Assembly (NCBI GenBank): GCA_034670405.1
Contig: JAXDDX010000046.1
Coordinates: 3,347,501 to 3,411,500 of the forward strand
Length of the DNA stretch: 64,000 bases
Reading direction: 5' to 3'
From: Hoplostethus atlanticus
Lineage: Eukaryota > Chordata > Actinopteri > Trachichthyiformes > Trachichthyidae
The position numbers and the translations under genes were made by a program. Positions 25,370 to 38,478 of the stretch are shown here, piece by piece; positions within the stretch are counted from its first letter, which is position 1; the number at the start of each line of letters is the position of its first letter. A model generated the notes under the pieces. The model had not been told where the DNA came from, did not search any database, and saw only the letters and a program-made list of their open reading frames with translations.

Positions 25370-26929
25370 ATATGTTCATCCATCTGTGTTAGTGGTGAAG
25401 TTCACTGTCAACCGTAGAAATGTAACTCTGATACTCCGTGTACCTCATGCTCTCACCAAAGATCCAAGGAATCCTCCACTGCTTTCTTTTTTATACCTAA
25501 TTTTCTTCTCTCTCTTTTCTCGTGCAGAGACTGTAAACCTTTGACTGAGTGCAATGACACTTATCCAGGACCTTCTCACAGATGGGTAAACGTTAAGCAA
25601 ACATTAGTGGTTAAAGCATTAGGGAAACATTTTTTCTCTCTGTTGCTCATAGATTTAAACAGTTGTATGCTATAGAAATAGCATTAATGGGCCGTATGGG
25701 TGTGGGTGACCTTTTCCAAACATTTTAACCAAATTCAGTACATTTTCACATCTTGTTTAGGTTAATTTACTATATACGCTCAGTCTTTTGCCCTTCATAC
25801 CTGAAAGACATAGTCATAATCTTGCAGATGCATTTGTCATTAAGCATCTGCTTTTGTTAGAATGTGACAGTTGGTATTGTTTCTGCCTCGGCCCACAGAG
25901 ACAACTGCCCTGAACCAGGAATAGATAGACAATAACTCATGAGACCGGGGTGTAAATTTAAGCATTCGGATCTACTAAAGTTTATCCCAGACGGCATTCA
26001 AAGAATGCTCTTCCTGCATGGGTAGGTTTAAGAAACTCTAAACTGGATGAACATAGGAAGAGCATACACTATAATATGTACACCTCTACCAATCAAGCCT
26101 GATTGACTCACTGCAGTCCTTTGAACACAGATCTGTTAAGTGGGGAAAAATCCATGCTAAGTGCTGGGAAATGGATATGTCTGTTTTTTCGTTAGCTTTT
26201 CAACAGATGTTTCTTACATTCACGTTCACCCTATAGAAACAGGCTATCCTCTCTGCTGTGGTAATGTGGGACCGTGCACGTCATATTCTACAGAACATAT
26301 AACAAATTTAATGACAGTTTTCATAATCCAGATTGACATGTTTTATGTCTGTTAGGACTCTCATTGACACATCAAGATAGAACGTGTTAATGCTGACCTT
26401 AAGACTAGAATTGGTTTACATAATGGAAATAACATTCACAGTCAGTCCTCCACACGTTTCTATGTGTGAATCTCAGTTTGTTATGAGTCATGCCAGAGAG
26501 GAGAAAAAAATAAACTTACCTTGGATCAATGTGTTTGCGATATAGGCTGTATTGTAAATTGGACCACGGCTCGAACAGGAGTTCAGATAGGCACAGACAC
26601 AGTTAACCCTCGTTCTCCTACAACCTCAGCTGGCCAACTAAGTACTTGGGCAGCTACACAGGGACAGATAGCCATTGGAATTAAGGCACATGACAACAGC
26701 TGTCTGTTTCAAGAATCGGCACTTTGATTAGAGTAGGTTTGTAGTGAGCGATGTGGCCTAATTCCTACATATCTGGGTAGGGCATTTCTGTGGAGAGAAA
26801 AAAAAGAAAGAGAGAATAGAATGGAAAAAAAAATTGAAGCACACTCATGTACATGCAAACTCACAAACATGCACGCTTGCACATACACCCACACACACAC
26901 TTACTCATACTCATAGATACGCATTGGCT

Positions 26930-27590
26930 TGGCACCATGTGTCACAGTTGGACAGCATCCCATATTCTCCAAAAGTCTGTCGAAGAGACAGACTCAAGAA
27001 TAAATGTAACAATAAAATAAATAGAAATATATAGACAATATGGCAATGTAAAAATAAGCAGTAGAAAGGCAGGTATGTTTGTACATGTGCAAAAAGAATG
27101 TGCAATGTAAAAAAGAAAGAGTGCAAACAAATGTGCAAGTTATGCAAACATCCAAGATTTATTGGTTGGGTGTGTACGAGTTTAATGTCCTAATGGCCTG
27201 TCTGTGTGTGATGTCCATGACAGGTCCTCAGTGATGTGCACACCCAGATACTTTAAGCTGCTCACCCTCTCCACTGGAGCCCCGTTGATCCTGAGGGGGG
27301 TGTAGGTCTCCTGCTGCTTCCTCCTGACGTCCACAACCAGCTCTTCAGTCTTGCAGACGTTCAGGGCCAGTCTATCCTCCACCTCGTGCAGGTAGGCCTT
27401 CTCATCGTTGTCAGCGATCAGGCCTACCACCGCCGCGTCGCCAGCAAACTTCACGATGGTGTTGGAGCAGTGAGTGGCGACGCAGCCATGCGTGTAGAGG
27501 GAGTACAGCAGGGGGCTCAGATACAGGACTTTCAGACGATCATTGGCTCCAGTGTTGACAGACCATGTTGTGTACCCCAGTGCCAAGTGA
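26930..27590 (-). mobile_element. 5'-truncated non-LTR retrotransposon (LINE) fragment
   Basis: The minus strand at about 27586-27182 encodes the palm region of a LINE reverse transcriptase. Blocks include LSPLLYSLYTHGC, then FAGDAAVVGLI where an active enzyme has F(A/Y)DDT, then RLALNVCKTEELVVD, and SSLKYLGVHITEDLSW. The catalytic aspartate pair is replaced by G-D, and the sequence after the ITEDLSW block is deleted into non-coding tail. The segment at about 26930-27180 looks like 3' UTR. The fragment is therefore dead. The motifs suit a fish Rex1/CR1/L2-type element; the exact clade is uncertain. Confidence 0.75.
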
Positions 27591-28075
27591 ATGAGACCTC
27601 TGTCTGTTGTTATGGTCTGTCCTCATCCACTATCCTCTCTCTCTCTCTCTCGCCCTGTTTCCCTCTCTCTCTTTCTCTCCCCCAACCCCCAGTGCACACA
27701 GTTCGGAAAGCTCAGTCTTTATTACGTGTTTTATTTTATATGTATCTTATTTTTGTTGTTCAAATCACCCAGACACCACTTATTGTACTTGGTAACAATC
27801 ACCAAAACACTCTCAGAGAGATCACAACTTTACCTTCATCCAGTTGTTTGATGTGGTGTAGACTCACTGTTAAAGCACGATACGAACAGCATTCACAAAC
27901 AAGAGTGATCATGCCCCATAAAATGTGTTTGGTTATCAGTTAGCTGTTCCAGAGAGGCTGAGGATATGTGAATGTGATTAACCTTGCCAGACTGTCTCAG
28001 CGCGCTCGCTCCGGGATAAGCTGCGTTCCTGGTGATTTATAGATGGTGGAGCAGCCAGCCACAAGGCCTCAGGCT

Positions 28076-28101
28076 GAGAGAGAGAGAGAGAGAGAGAGAG
28101 A
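28076..28101. repeat. (GA)n microsatellite
   Basis: Perfect GA run of 13 units. Confidence 0.85.
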
Positions 28102-28713
28102 CAACAGTTCCTTAGTTCAAGTCTAACAAACAGTCTGCAGGAAATCCACACAGACTGCTCCACCAAACCTCCCAGACCCCATGCAAGTTCCATGGTTGTA
28201 AAACTGCAAAATGTAAACCTGCAAATTCCACAATAACAAAGCTTGTGAGATATGAAAGAACCAAACTATTGGCTGCTTTGGTTTGCTTTCTGCAGTGATA
28301 CAACACAATGTATCTGCATTGCCCAGACAGCATAGAAAATGCATCTTTGCAAGCTTCCTGTGAAATGCTGCTTGGAACAGATGTGAATTTCCAATAAAAG
28401 TGCTGCTTAATCCTGCATGCATTTTTCAAACTTGTGAAATTGTAAAATACCTCACAGGCTGCATATGATTCATCCGTGTTGTTCTTTTCTCTCTCCCAGA
28501 GTCTGTTCTGTCCAGTCCTTTTAGGCAGGCAGCTGTTCACATAGACAGCTGCATCGGCCATTCATTCCGATGGAGCGGCAATTAAAAAATCAAGCCAATG
28601 TTGTGTTTCAGTTGATCCATTGCTATTTCTACACGTAATCCCCTCTCTCATGCCTCTTTTCTCTTTCACACACACAAGCACACATACACATGCACACAGA
28701 CACATAAGCGCAT

Positions 28714-28714
<1 letters not shown>

Positions 28715-28745
<31 letters not shown>
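28715..28745. repeat. (CA)n microsatellite
   Basis: Perfect CA run, followed by CTCTCTCTC. Confidence 0.85.
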
Positions 28746-28748
<3 letters not shown>

Positions 28749-29172
28749 CTCTCAGGCACGTACATGCTCATAAACAGCCCCATCAAGAGAATAGTGTTAG
28801 AGACCAAAGATGGTGTGATGGAACGGAGATACGTGGCTCACTTTTTTCTGAAGACAAAGGCTCCAAATTGCAGCAACATGGCACCAATGGATTTGAGGCA
28901 TTATTGAGGCCAGAGCCGATGAGGAGCCATATAATCTCTAAGTCTTACTGGTCCGCAGATTTTTTCCATATCTTCTTCAGTGGAGGTATGTGGCCGCACA
29001 AAGCCTCACTGGCGACACAGCGGCATTCAATGGAGGGTTAAATCGAGCTGAGGCCATGCCTTGTGTCACAAGCACAGGCACATTCTTATACATCCTGGCA
29101 CTCATACACAACAAAACGAACGCATTCATACAAGAGTTTGCATGCCCACTTGTGCTGCTCTTCCACAAAAAC

Positions 29173-29207
29173 TCACACACACACACACACACACAAACAC
29201 ACACACC
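29173..29207. repeat. (CA)n microsatellite with one AA interruption
   Basis: CA repeat of about 17 units. Confidence 0.85.
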
Positions 29208-32200
29208 GTCCATGCCTCCAGTTGTTCCCTGCTCTCACCGCACACAGCAGGTGTGAGGCGGGGCGTGATAGAGCAGGGCTGGGTGGGGGTGGATGAGCCC
29301 CAATCTTAAGAACAGCATTTCTATTGTTTCAAATGTGTGTGCACTTTTGGAATTGATTTGGAAAATGTAATGGGATTAAACCATTGGCCATGCAATTTGG
29401 CTCCTACATCAGCGCAGCACATGGCCTATGTGAATGTTTAAGATGCTGATTCTGGCTGTTTGGTATTCCTTACTTACTAGGCATTTTTTAGACAATAGTT
29501 AACAAATGGAGTAGATCTTCTCTCCAAACCATCCCCATACTCTGCAGGTCCTGTACTTCCCTGCATGTCATCATCACCCAACATGGTGCCAAATTGGCCT
29601 GAGCATCAGAGGCTCCTGGCCTGCTGCAAAGACAAAGAGAGTGATGGCCTCGGGTGCAAAGGCCAAGATCTTTCAACAGGGAATTCTTCAAATCAAATAC
29701 ATCCCCAGTCTGTCAGGTTGTATTGTAGGTAATGTAGTAGTAAAGTAGAGCCAGGGGATAGGGCAGTGAGAGGACAGAGGATTCTCTCTGGGAATCAGAG
29801 TCCATGTTGGCATGGAGCAGGGTGGCAGCCTGTGTCAGAAAATTACAAGATCAACCTTTCTGATGCTGTAGATGTCTCATGTCAAGGATTTGCTGAGTCA
29901 TTCTTGTGCTTATAATATTGGAATAAAAACGTCATAAGATAGAAAATATTCAATATAATAAATAGTGGAATGTGATTCACGGACCAGACAGCTCTTCTCA
30001 TATTCTCTGGTCAAGTAAATGGCCCTGGTTCTGCCAACTCCTATAGTTTCAACTCATATTTGGCTCTTGAAGCAGAAAGAGATCAGAATTTATCTTCCAA
30101 AAGTTTAAGCGGGATGTTCCAAGGTTATCGTCCATCCATAGTTCAGAATTTATTGCAGTTTGCCGGAGAACTATGAGGCTTTCAAGAAATCCTTGGCAGA
30201 ACAGCACCCTCTCTTTTTATATCTGCAGCATAAACTAATGATGTTCCATCAAACTACCTGCCATTCAATGATATACATTCAAGGCAAAAGATCAAGTCAT
30301 CTCTGACTCTCTGCCCTATTTTGGGGTTTCTTCCACAAAATGGTATTTTAATATGACATTTGGTCTTCCTTGATTTGTTTTTGCTTTGCCTTTTCTGTCT
30401 CCCAGTGCATTATTCTTGGCAGGTGGCGTTACTTTGTCAATGCAGAGCATGATTGTCCCTAACCAAAGAGATGGTCCACATTAACTTTATTTGTAATGGA
30501 CAGTGAACAGACACACATGTGTATGTATGTTGAACGGCAGGTTTTCACCAGCTGTAGACTCACTGTTTCCACCCATGCTGAGAATTTCTGAAAAAGCACC
30601 ATCCCATATTCCGGGAAGACGGGAAGTATAGATCATATGGGCTGTTGATTTCTGACTTCTTCTGGGGTCTTGTCTAATGATTGCTGGGGATAAAGGGGCC
30701 ATCATCTTTCCTGCACCCCTCCCCAAACCCAAGTCCTTCCTGTCTGCCACATGTGTTCTGCAGCGTCCAGACTTCCATATGTACTGTACTCTGTAGTCTT
30801 TCTTTTCTCGGTCAAGGAAAAGTGGTTGAGTGAGAGGAGCTGTCAATCACAATGATAAACAACTTCCTGGTCAGAAGTTTCATGGATAAGAGATCTAAGC
30901 TTTCTCTCTATACGTTTCATTAAATCAAATCAAATGATGGCAAAAGATGTATGATAATGCAATGTGTGCCTGTATGAATAGCTCATGTTGATGCAGTTGT
31001 GAATGCAGCAGACAGCATTTGACAGGCTACATAGTATGTGAATAGCAGAAGGTTGAATCACCTGGTCAGTGTTTCACTCTCCTCTTCTTATATCCCCAAA
31101 ACCTCTGACAGGCTGTATGATAACACATGCTTACAATCTGTGAGTGCAGAGATTATGTGCAATTGCAAACCTTTTTCAGCTCTGCCAAAACCCTCTCCTC
31201 CTCCTCCTCCTCCTCTTCCTCCTGATCCAGACGGGAGCATTACAGAGTAATAGCAGTCGGCTAGGAGCGCTGCCGTAATTGCCTGGGCTCATGTGCTGTG
31301 GAAAGCCAGGGCAGGGGCCAGCGGCATCAAAGCCTGACTGATCATTCCTCAGCCTCTCTCCACCGAAGGGGGATGGGGGGAAAGGGAGGGGGAAGAAACA
31401 CAAATACAGATGGACAAACAAACCAGGGGAAGTCAAAACTGAAGCAGATGTGGTGATAGCAGTGGACGGACAGATAGACGGACGGATGGGAACAGAGGAG
31501 ACTGGCCAAATTAATTCTCTTCTCCTCCTCCTCCTCCACTCCAACACCTGTTAATATTTAACAAACAATGGAGGCGTCAGCGGCGGCAGGGTGAAAAAAA
31601 AATTAAGAAAAACAAAAAAATTATGTTGAGGTGACATCATGGATTATTAAGGTGGGGGTGGGTCTAATAAGGGCCTGGTTTGGCCTGGTCGGTGAGGAGG
31701 GCAGGAAACTGAAGCAGAAGCAATTTGAGAAGCTGAGACCTCAGAGTCTGCAGCTGTGCACTCAGTTTTTCTCTCTCAAGTACTCAGCTGCAAGTTTGAC
31801 AGTCTCAAGTATTTACCCATGACCTCTCCTCTACTTCAGAATCAAATGCATGTTTATTTGCCACATACGCTACATGTATGAATGTATATGAATTTGTATG
31901 CTACCAGTTGGCGACATATACTTCATTTCAGAGAGAGAAGAAAAAATATTGACAATAAGCTCAGCTAAATTTATTCTTGCAATTTAAATGTGTTTACTTC
32001 ATTAGCTGCGTAATGTAAAACAGAAAACAAAAATACGTCAACCATGGTCTATTTGTTTTGTTCTTACAATATGCTCGCCATCTGGTTTCAGAGTATTTGG
32101 AGTCATTGGGAGTAGTTTACGTCTTATCCATGTCATGTGTTTTTCACTGGAGACATGAGAACATGGGCAGTAGTAACGTGGAAAAACATACAGTCATCCC

Positions 32201-32280
32201 AAAAGATGCTGTCCAAAGCATAGAGATTAATAAAACCTAATCCAAAACAATGAGGTGAGGATTTAGGAGACACAGTCTGA

Positions 32281-32301
32281 TGCTGCTGCTGCTGCTGCTG
32301 C
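32281..32301. repeat. (TGC)7 trinucleotide repeat
   Basis: Seven TGC units in intergenic DNA. Confidence 0.9.
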
Positions 32302-35300
32302 ACCACACACTGTGATCACAACCACATACCAGCAAAAGAGATCATTCCAAAAAGTGATGCTATACTTTTGAAGTGCAAATCCTTTATGTGCGTGTGTGTG
32401 GGCATGTGTGCTATATGGTGCCAAACAATTTATCTCCAGGATCTTTTTATTGGCTGTGTTTAAAGTTGCCAGATTGTGAGCAGCTTTCCCTTTGAAAATG
32501 TTTGCCGCTTGCACTGTCACAGTGTTGCATTCATCTTTGCAGACGCCTCAATTACAACCCACTGTTACTCTTATAGTCAGAGAAGAGCTCAGGAATGCTC
32601 TGGTGGGACATCTGCCAAACATCACTACAAAACCCCATCAGCTCAAAGCCCCCCACAGAGAGAGAGTGGGTTGGAAGAGAGAGAGAGAGAAGGAAAGAAA
32701 GAGATGAACATCAATATGTTTGCAGACCAAGGCAGGAGAGAAGAGGAGGAGGAGAAGGAGGGGAGTAATATGTGGCACCAGTCTGAGAGCTGAGCCCTCC
32801 ACCGTGGCCCTTTTGTTGCCAGATCACAACCAGATGTGCCAAGTGTGTCCAAACAGGAATGACTGCGTGAAGGCAATTTTCAGCAATTTGTCAGATTTTA
32901 GGGTTGCCCCCCCCCACCCCATCCCTCCTGATAGACAAATACAAACTTCAGTAGAGCAGAGCAATCATTTCAGACACACAGACAGGCACCCCTGAATGTT
33001 TGCTCTACTCTTTTCCTCAGGCGTGTGTGATGAGAGATATACAGTATGCTGTCTGAACACAGAGGGGCAAGACAAGGCCTGCAGTATTGACAAATAACCA
33101 CCCACCTCACTTCCATGCATCAGCATTACTTAATCAACTAAATTCCCATTTCACCTCATAAATTACACCGCATCTCTCAAGGCTATGCTAGTCGCTTTAA
33201 ACCGTGTTCTCGCTCTCCTTTGCTCCTTCTGCATAAATATTTTTAAGAAATATAAAAGTGCTGGAGTCTCCTAATAATAATCACATTTTCCTAAGTGAAA
33301 GAGAAGGGAAGAAAGTACCCTTTGTTGCCTGTACCCTGTTTAGGCCTCTTTCATAGGAAATTGAGGGCAGTGTCTCCTCTTTATGGCAGCCATGAAATGT
33401 GTCAGCTCTAGGGATGGGGGTGAGGCTGAGAAGGGAAGGAGAGAGAAGGAGGGATAAAAGCATGTGGGGTGGGGTGGTAGGTGGGGAGCTACGATGCCCC
33501 CCCCACCTCCCTCATGCCTCCTCCATTTCCAGGCATATATGTGTGCCAATACCAATCCCATGTAGCCGTTACTTTGAGAAACAACTTTTTAACCTCCTTA
33601 CCTGTGCTGGTTGCCGCTCTGTCATGGAACAACTTGCCCAAACAACACAGCCCGAGTCACAGCCGGCTCCAGCCCCTCATGCTCTGGAGGTCTTAGCCTT
33701 GGGAGACTGTGTGCACCCAGCTGGTGTACCTGAGAGCTCCCTCCTCCCTCCAGGATTCAGACTGAGACAAGCGGGCCTGCTCTGTTATTTTGCCCCTCTG
33801 GCCATTTATGTTGGTCATTGGCAGACCAGGCTACATACATGGGCTTCGTGCCCTATCTGCGGTAAACTCACTCACGTGCCATTGCATGCAAGCAGGTAAT
33901 CTACTGACAGAGATACAGGCAGCCATCCAGCCTGATGAGATTCACAACTGCATTTTGGCTCTGGCTTGTGGTCACGTTGTAAACACACGAACATACCAGG
34001 GTTGTCAGGCAAGCTCTGATTCTGTTAAGTGTCTAATAGAACTGAGAGAACACATGACCTATGGATACTATTAAGCAAATACGTGAAGGAAGGTAGATCC
34101 TACACAGCATCTTCCTTCTGGTGCGACTTGTGATGTTTTTTTTGTTTCTGTTACGTAATTACATTAGCTGGCTCGAAAGATTCTCCAAACAAGTACCACC
34201 CACACACCCATCTACCCCTACCTTCCTCCACTCTCTTTCACTGAATAAGCAATGAGTGTCCTGCGGTTGAGTCACATTAAAGCTTAATAGTAATGATGGT
34301 GGTTTTGGGAGGCAACTAGTCTGACTGCTTGGACCAATGAAAGGGACAATTGTGGGGGGTTTGCATAACGTTTCTGTCAGTCATGTGTCTTGTTACTCTG
34401 TAAGAGAGCTCAAATTCACCACTAATGCCTGTTTTAATTTGTTGCCTCATTGCTCTGGAATCCAGGATAAACTGCTGCCGTTGTTCATCTTGCTTACACA
34501 ATAGATAGCGCTGTTAGCAAAGTAAGAGCATGTTTACCAGATTCATTATAGTTTGTTGTTTTGGGTTATATAACAGAGGGAGTTTAAAATGGAGTATTCA
34601 AAGATACCTTAAATATAATTACAATATATTTTCCAATATAGGTACTCTACGTATCAACCAGACATGTAACTCCATATAATACAATGTACAAAGTTTAAGA
34701 TACATAGACATGACTTGATGGAAACTGAAGCTGCCAGAAAGGAAGACATTGCTGGCTGCAGTAGTATGGATTGCCATAGCCCAGTGATTTAGCCAATCCC
34801 GGCCATAGTAAAGTTACAGGCTTTACCCTCCCCGGGGTCTATGGCTAGCATTACAGCTGAAAGACGGACAGCAGCAATGGAGTTTCCTTACAGGAATCTG
34901 TGTGGGTGTGAGAATGGTTGCACATGTGTATGAATGTACTTTTTAGAGTGGTATTTTTTTCATTCTCTTTTTCATGTTTGAGGGTGTGTGTGAGTGTGTG
35001 TGAGTGTGTGTAATACTTGTGGTTGATCTGCTGTATCTGTGGCATTTGTGAGAGTGTGTACATGCATATGCTTGCATGTTTATTCCATTGTGTCATAAAG
35101 GAATAATCTTTTTTTGTTTGTTTTGAGAGACAAGCAGACTTTGTACTGGTATGTATGCAGACCAGATGTGGGTAGTCTGGCATAAAAACCAGCAAGCAAG
35201 AGTGCAGTGTGCAATGAACAAACAGTAGGGTCCAAATGTCGGCGTGCACTACCAAGAACTTTGTTTGTTTTCATCATTTATCAAAAACAATTTATTTACT

Positions 35301-35305
35301 CCAAC

Positions 35306-35381
35306 ATTTTTAGATTTTTAGATTAGATTTTTAGATAGATTTTTAGATTATTAGTAATTTTTAGAATTAGCATTTTTAGAA
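35306..35381. repeat. low-complexity TTTTTAGA-type tandem patch
   Basis: Imperfect reiteration of ATTTTTAGATT-like units over about 75 bp. Confidence 0.7.
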
Positions 35382-35530
35382 ATGCTTGTATGAAATTGCA
35401 AAATCTTGTTCGCACACCAAGGGACTTCCGTTGAAAAATATTGATAATTATGAATTAAATTATTTTTTTTAAATGTATAATGCAGCCTATTGATAGTCTA
35501 TTGAGATAGATAAGATATTCAGATAAGATG

Positions 35531-35531
<1 letters not shown>

Positions 35532-35566
<35 letters not shown>
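35532..35566. repeat. (TG)n microsatellite flanking the pentanucleotide array
   Basis: TG run of about 17 units that passes through TTTGTGTCTGTG into the TATAG array. Confidence 0.9.
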
Positions 35567-35569
<3 letters not shown>

Positions 35570-35580
35570 TGTCTGTGTCC

Positions 35581-37249
35581 GTATAGTATAGTATAGTATA
35601 GTATAGTATAGTATAGTATAATATAGTGTAGTATAGTATAGTATAGTACAGTGCAGTATAGTGTAGTGTAGTATAGTATAGTGTAGTATAGTATAGTATA
35701 GTATAGTATAGTTTAGTATAGTATAGTATAGTATAGTGTAGTATAGTGCAGTATAGTGCAGTATAGTGTAGTATAATATAGTATAGTGTAGTGTAGTATA
35801 GTATAATATAGTGTAGTATAGTATAGTATAGTATAGTATAGTGTAGTATAGTATAGTATAATATAGTGTAGTATAGTATAGTATAGTGTAGTAGTATAGT
35901 ATAGTGTAGTGTAGTATAGTATAATATAGTGTAGTATAGTATAGTATAGTACAGTGCAGTATAGTGTAGTATAGTATAGTATAGTGTAGTATAGTATAAT
36001 ATAGTGTAGTATAGTATAGTATAGTATAGTGTAGTATAGTATAGTATAGTGTAGTATAGTGCAGTATAGTGTAGTGTAGTATAGTATAGTGTAGTATAGT
36101 ATAGTATAGTATAGTGTAGTATAGTATAATATAGTGTAGTATAGTATAGTATAGTGTAGTATAGTATAGTATAGTATAATATAGTGTAGTATAGTATAGT
36201 ATAGTATAGTGTAGCATAGTATAGTGTAGTGTAGTGTACTATAGTATAGTGTAGTATAGTATAGTATAGTATAGTATAGTGTACTGTAGTATAGTATAGT
36301 ATAATATAGTGTAGTATAGTATAGTATAGTATAGTGTAGTATATTATAGTATAGTATAGTGTAGTATAGTACAGTGCAGTATAGTGTAGTGTAGTATAGT
36401 ATAGTGTAGTATAGTATAGTATAGTATTAGTATAGTATAGTATAGTGTATTGTAGTATAGTATAATATAGTGTTAGTATAGTATAGCATAGTGTAGTATA
36501 GTATAGTATAGTATAGTGTAGTATAGTGCAGTATAGTGTAGTGTGTATAGTATAGTGTAGTATAGTTATAGTATAGTATAGTGTAGTATAGTATAATATA
36601 GTGTAGTATGTATAGTATAGTATAGTGTAGTATAGTATAGTATAGTATAGTGTAGTGTAGTGTACTATAGTATAGTGTAGTATAGTATAGTGTAGTGTAG
36701 TGTACTATAGTATATTATAGTATAGTATAGTATAGTGTAGTGTAGTATAGTGTTAGTATAGTGTAGTGTAGTGTAGTATAGTATGGGTATAGTGTAGTAT
36801 AGTGTATTATAGTGTAGTATAGTATAGTGTAGTATATTGTAGTATAGTATAGTGTAGTATAGTATAGTATAGTGTAGTATAGTATAGTGTAGTGTAGTAT
36901 AGTATAGTATAGTGTAGTATAGTATAGTGTAGTGTAGTGTAGTGTAGTATAGTGTAGTATAGTATAGTGTAGTATAGTGTAGTGTAGTGTAGTATAGTGT
37001 TGTATAGTGTATTATAGTATAGTATAGTGTAGTATAGTATAGTGTAGTATAGTATAGTGTAGTGTAGTATAGTATAGTGTAGTATAGTATAGTGTAGTAT
37101 AGTATAGTGTAGTGTAGTGTAGTATAGTGTAGTATAGTGTATTATAGTATAGTATAGTGTAGTGTAGTATAGTATAGTATAGTGTAGTATAGTATAGTGT
37201 AGTGTAGTATAGTGTTATAGTGTATTATAGTATAGTTTAGTGTAGTATA
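35581..37249. repeat. 1.67-kb TATAG/TGTAG pentanucleotide satellite-like array
   Basis: Over 300 tandem five-base units, mostly TATAG, interspersed with TGTAG and rarer TACAG, TGCAG and TAATA variants. Variant units recur in ordered strings. For example TACAGTGCAG appears at 35647, 35950 and 36370, followed each time by a similar string, which suggests larger blocks were copied within the array. The long minus-strand open frame of Tyr, Thr, Ile and Leu codons is only translated repeat. Confidence 0.95.
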
Positions 37250-37624
37250 TGCATCTGTTTGTGCGACCATGTCACCATATCATTTGCTTACGTGTGAATC
37301 TATCAGACTGCCCATGTCCGAATACATATGTCAGCATGTGCTATATGCACATATACACATATGTTGCCGCATGTGTGTGACAGAGTGTGTTTAGGAGAGT
37401 GTGTGTCTGTTTGTGTATGCAGACCCATAGCAGCTGTCTGGCACCACCTGTGGCTGAGCCCTCTCATGGGCCTGGTGTGGCCCCAAATAGTCCCTCTGGG
37501 CTCTCTAGGACTCTGGCTGCAGACACCCACCCGTCGGAGATGCCCAGGCACAGCCCTCCCAGGGTGGATGGATCCCACTGTTATGTCTGTCAAAAGAAAT
37601 TCACTACTAAGTAATCAGAGTACT

Positions 37625-37788
<164 letters not shown>

Positions 37789-37939
37789 TCCAATCGTGCA
37801 GGTTTGTTTCCCCTTTGGCTCATTTTCCTTTGGCTGGCTGACAGATGTCCGTCAACCCTGTCGTTAATCCTCCCCCCACCTCAACACAATCCCAGGCCCC
37901 TTTACCACAACAGGACAGACATGGTAAAAAAGAGCCATA

Positions 37940-38110
37940 TTTAACACTGTCCTACAAATGGACACTCTGGATTCTAGCTAGCATAAGAAAAAATAACTTT
38001 TCTTATGGGCTATTCATGTACCAGAGAAAGTGAAAATGTGCTATTAATTATGTTAATCATCATGAGTTAAATAACGAGTTAGTTAGCATAATCCTGCTAT
38101 CAGAAATCAG
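37940..38110. promoter_or_regulatory. candidate conserved non-coding element
   Basis: Unique AT-rich sequence with clustered homeodomain cores (CTATTAATTATG, TTAATCATCATG, AAATAACGAG, GTTAGCATAATCC) between simple repeats. Judged on composition only. Confidence 0.25.
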
Positions 38111-38423
38111 AAAACTGTTTATTGTCACAGTTTGTTCCACATGATTTCTATTTACTGTCCTCTAGCAGAATTACATTTAGTTCTAATTACTTTCCAAACA
38201 ATGTGAGGAGAGTCTTTCTTAAAACAAATGCATTTAATAATGAGACAGAGCGATTTTCTGTCCCTGATTGGGAAAACCCTAGAGCTCCGTTTTCATTCAT
38301 TAACTCCCTAACTCAATTTCCGGCTGAGCAACAGATAGTTACAGCCCATAACTTTTAGGTATGATTACTAATAACGTGTAATTAGCAATCTCATGTTGGG
38401 GAGATTCTCTGAAAACAGGAAAT

Positions 38424-38478
38424 GGAGGAGGAGAGGAGAGGAGAGGAGAGGAGGAGAGGAGAGGAGAGGAGAGGAGAG
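38424..38478. repeat. (GGAGA)n pentanucleotide repeat
   Basis: About ten GAGGA/GGAGA units with small slips. Confidence 0.85.

Larger units (their letters stand above)
20411..26929. other. intergenic region; no gene supported
   Basis: I find no coding exon with family features. Simple repeats occur at 20818-20843 (GT), 24910-24943 (GT) and 25319-25363 (CT). Purine-rich sequence spans about 23100-23400, and a GC-rich unique block with CpGs lies at about 23400-23640. Confidence 0.5.
27591..35530. other. intergenic region; no gene supported
   Basis: Open frames here are short, repeat-driven or featureless. Contents are a (GA)n run at 28076-28101, (CA)n at 28715-28745 and 29173-29207, and a (TGC)n run at 32281-32301. 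Purine-rich tracts lie near 31190-31230, 32660-32760 and 33420-33480, and a TTTTTAGA-type low-complexity patch at 35306-35381. The stretch 33080-33300 is AT-rich, unique and enhancer-like. Confidence 0.5.

Noticed and set aside
31834-31960. Possible LINE 3' end (GTTTATTTGCCACATAC)
   Set aside because: Only a short motif resembles the known tail and the rest does not match, so it is too weak to list.
33399-33899. 166-codon open frame on the plus strand
   Set aside because: No domain, no plausible exon boundaries and low-complexity flanks.
35519-36217. 232-codon open frame on the minus strand
   Set aside because: It is the translation of the TATAG/TGTAG repeat (a five-base unit read in three-base steps), with no other sequence content.
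35581-37249. Possible CRISPR-like array
   Set aside because: Units are contiguous five-base repeats without spacers, and the DNA is vertebrate nuclear.
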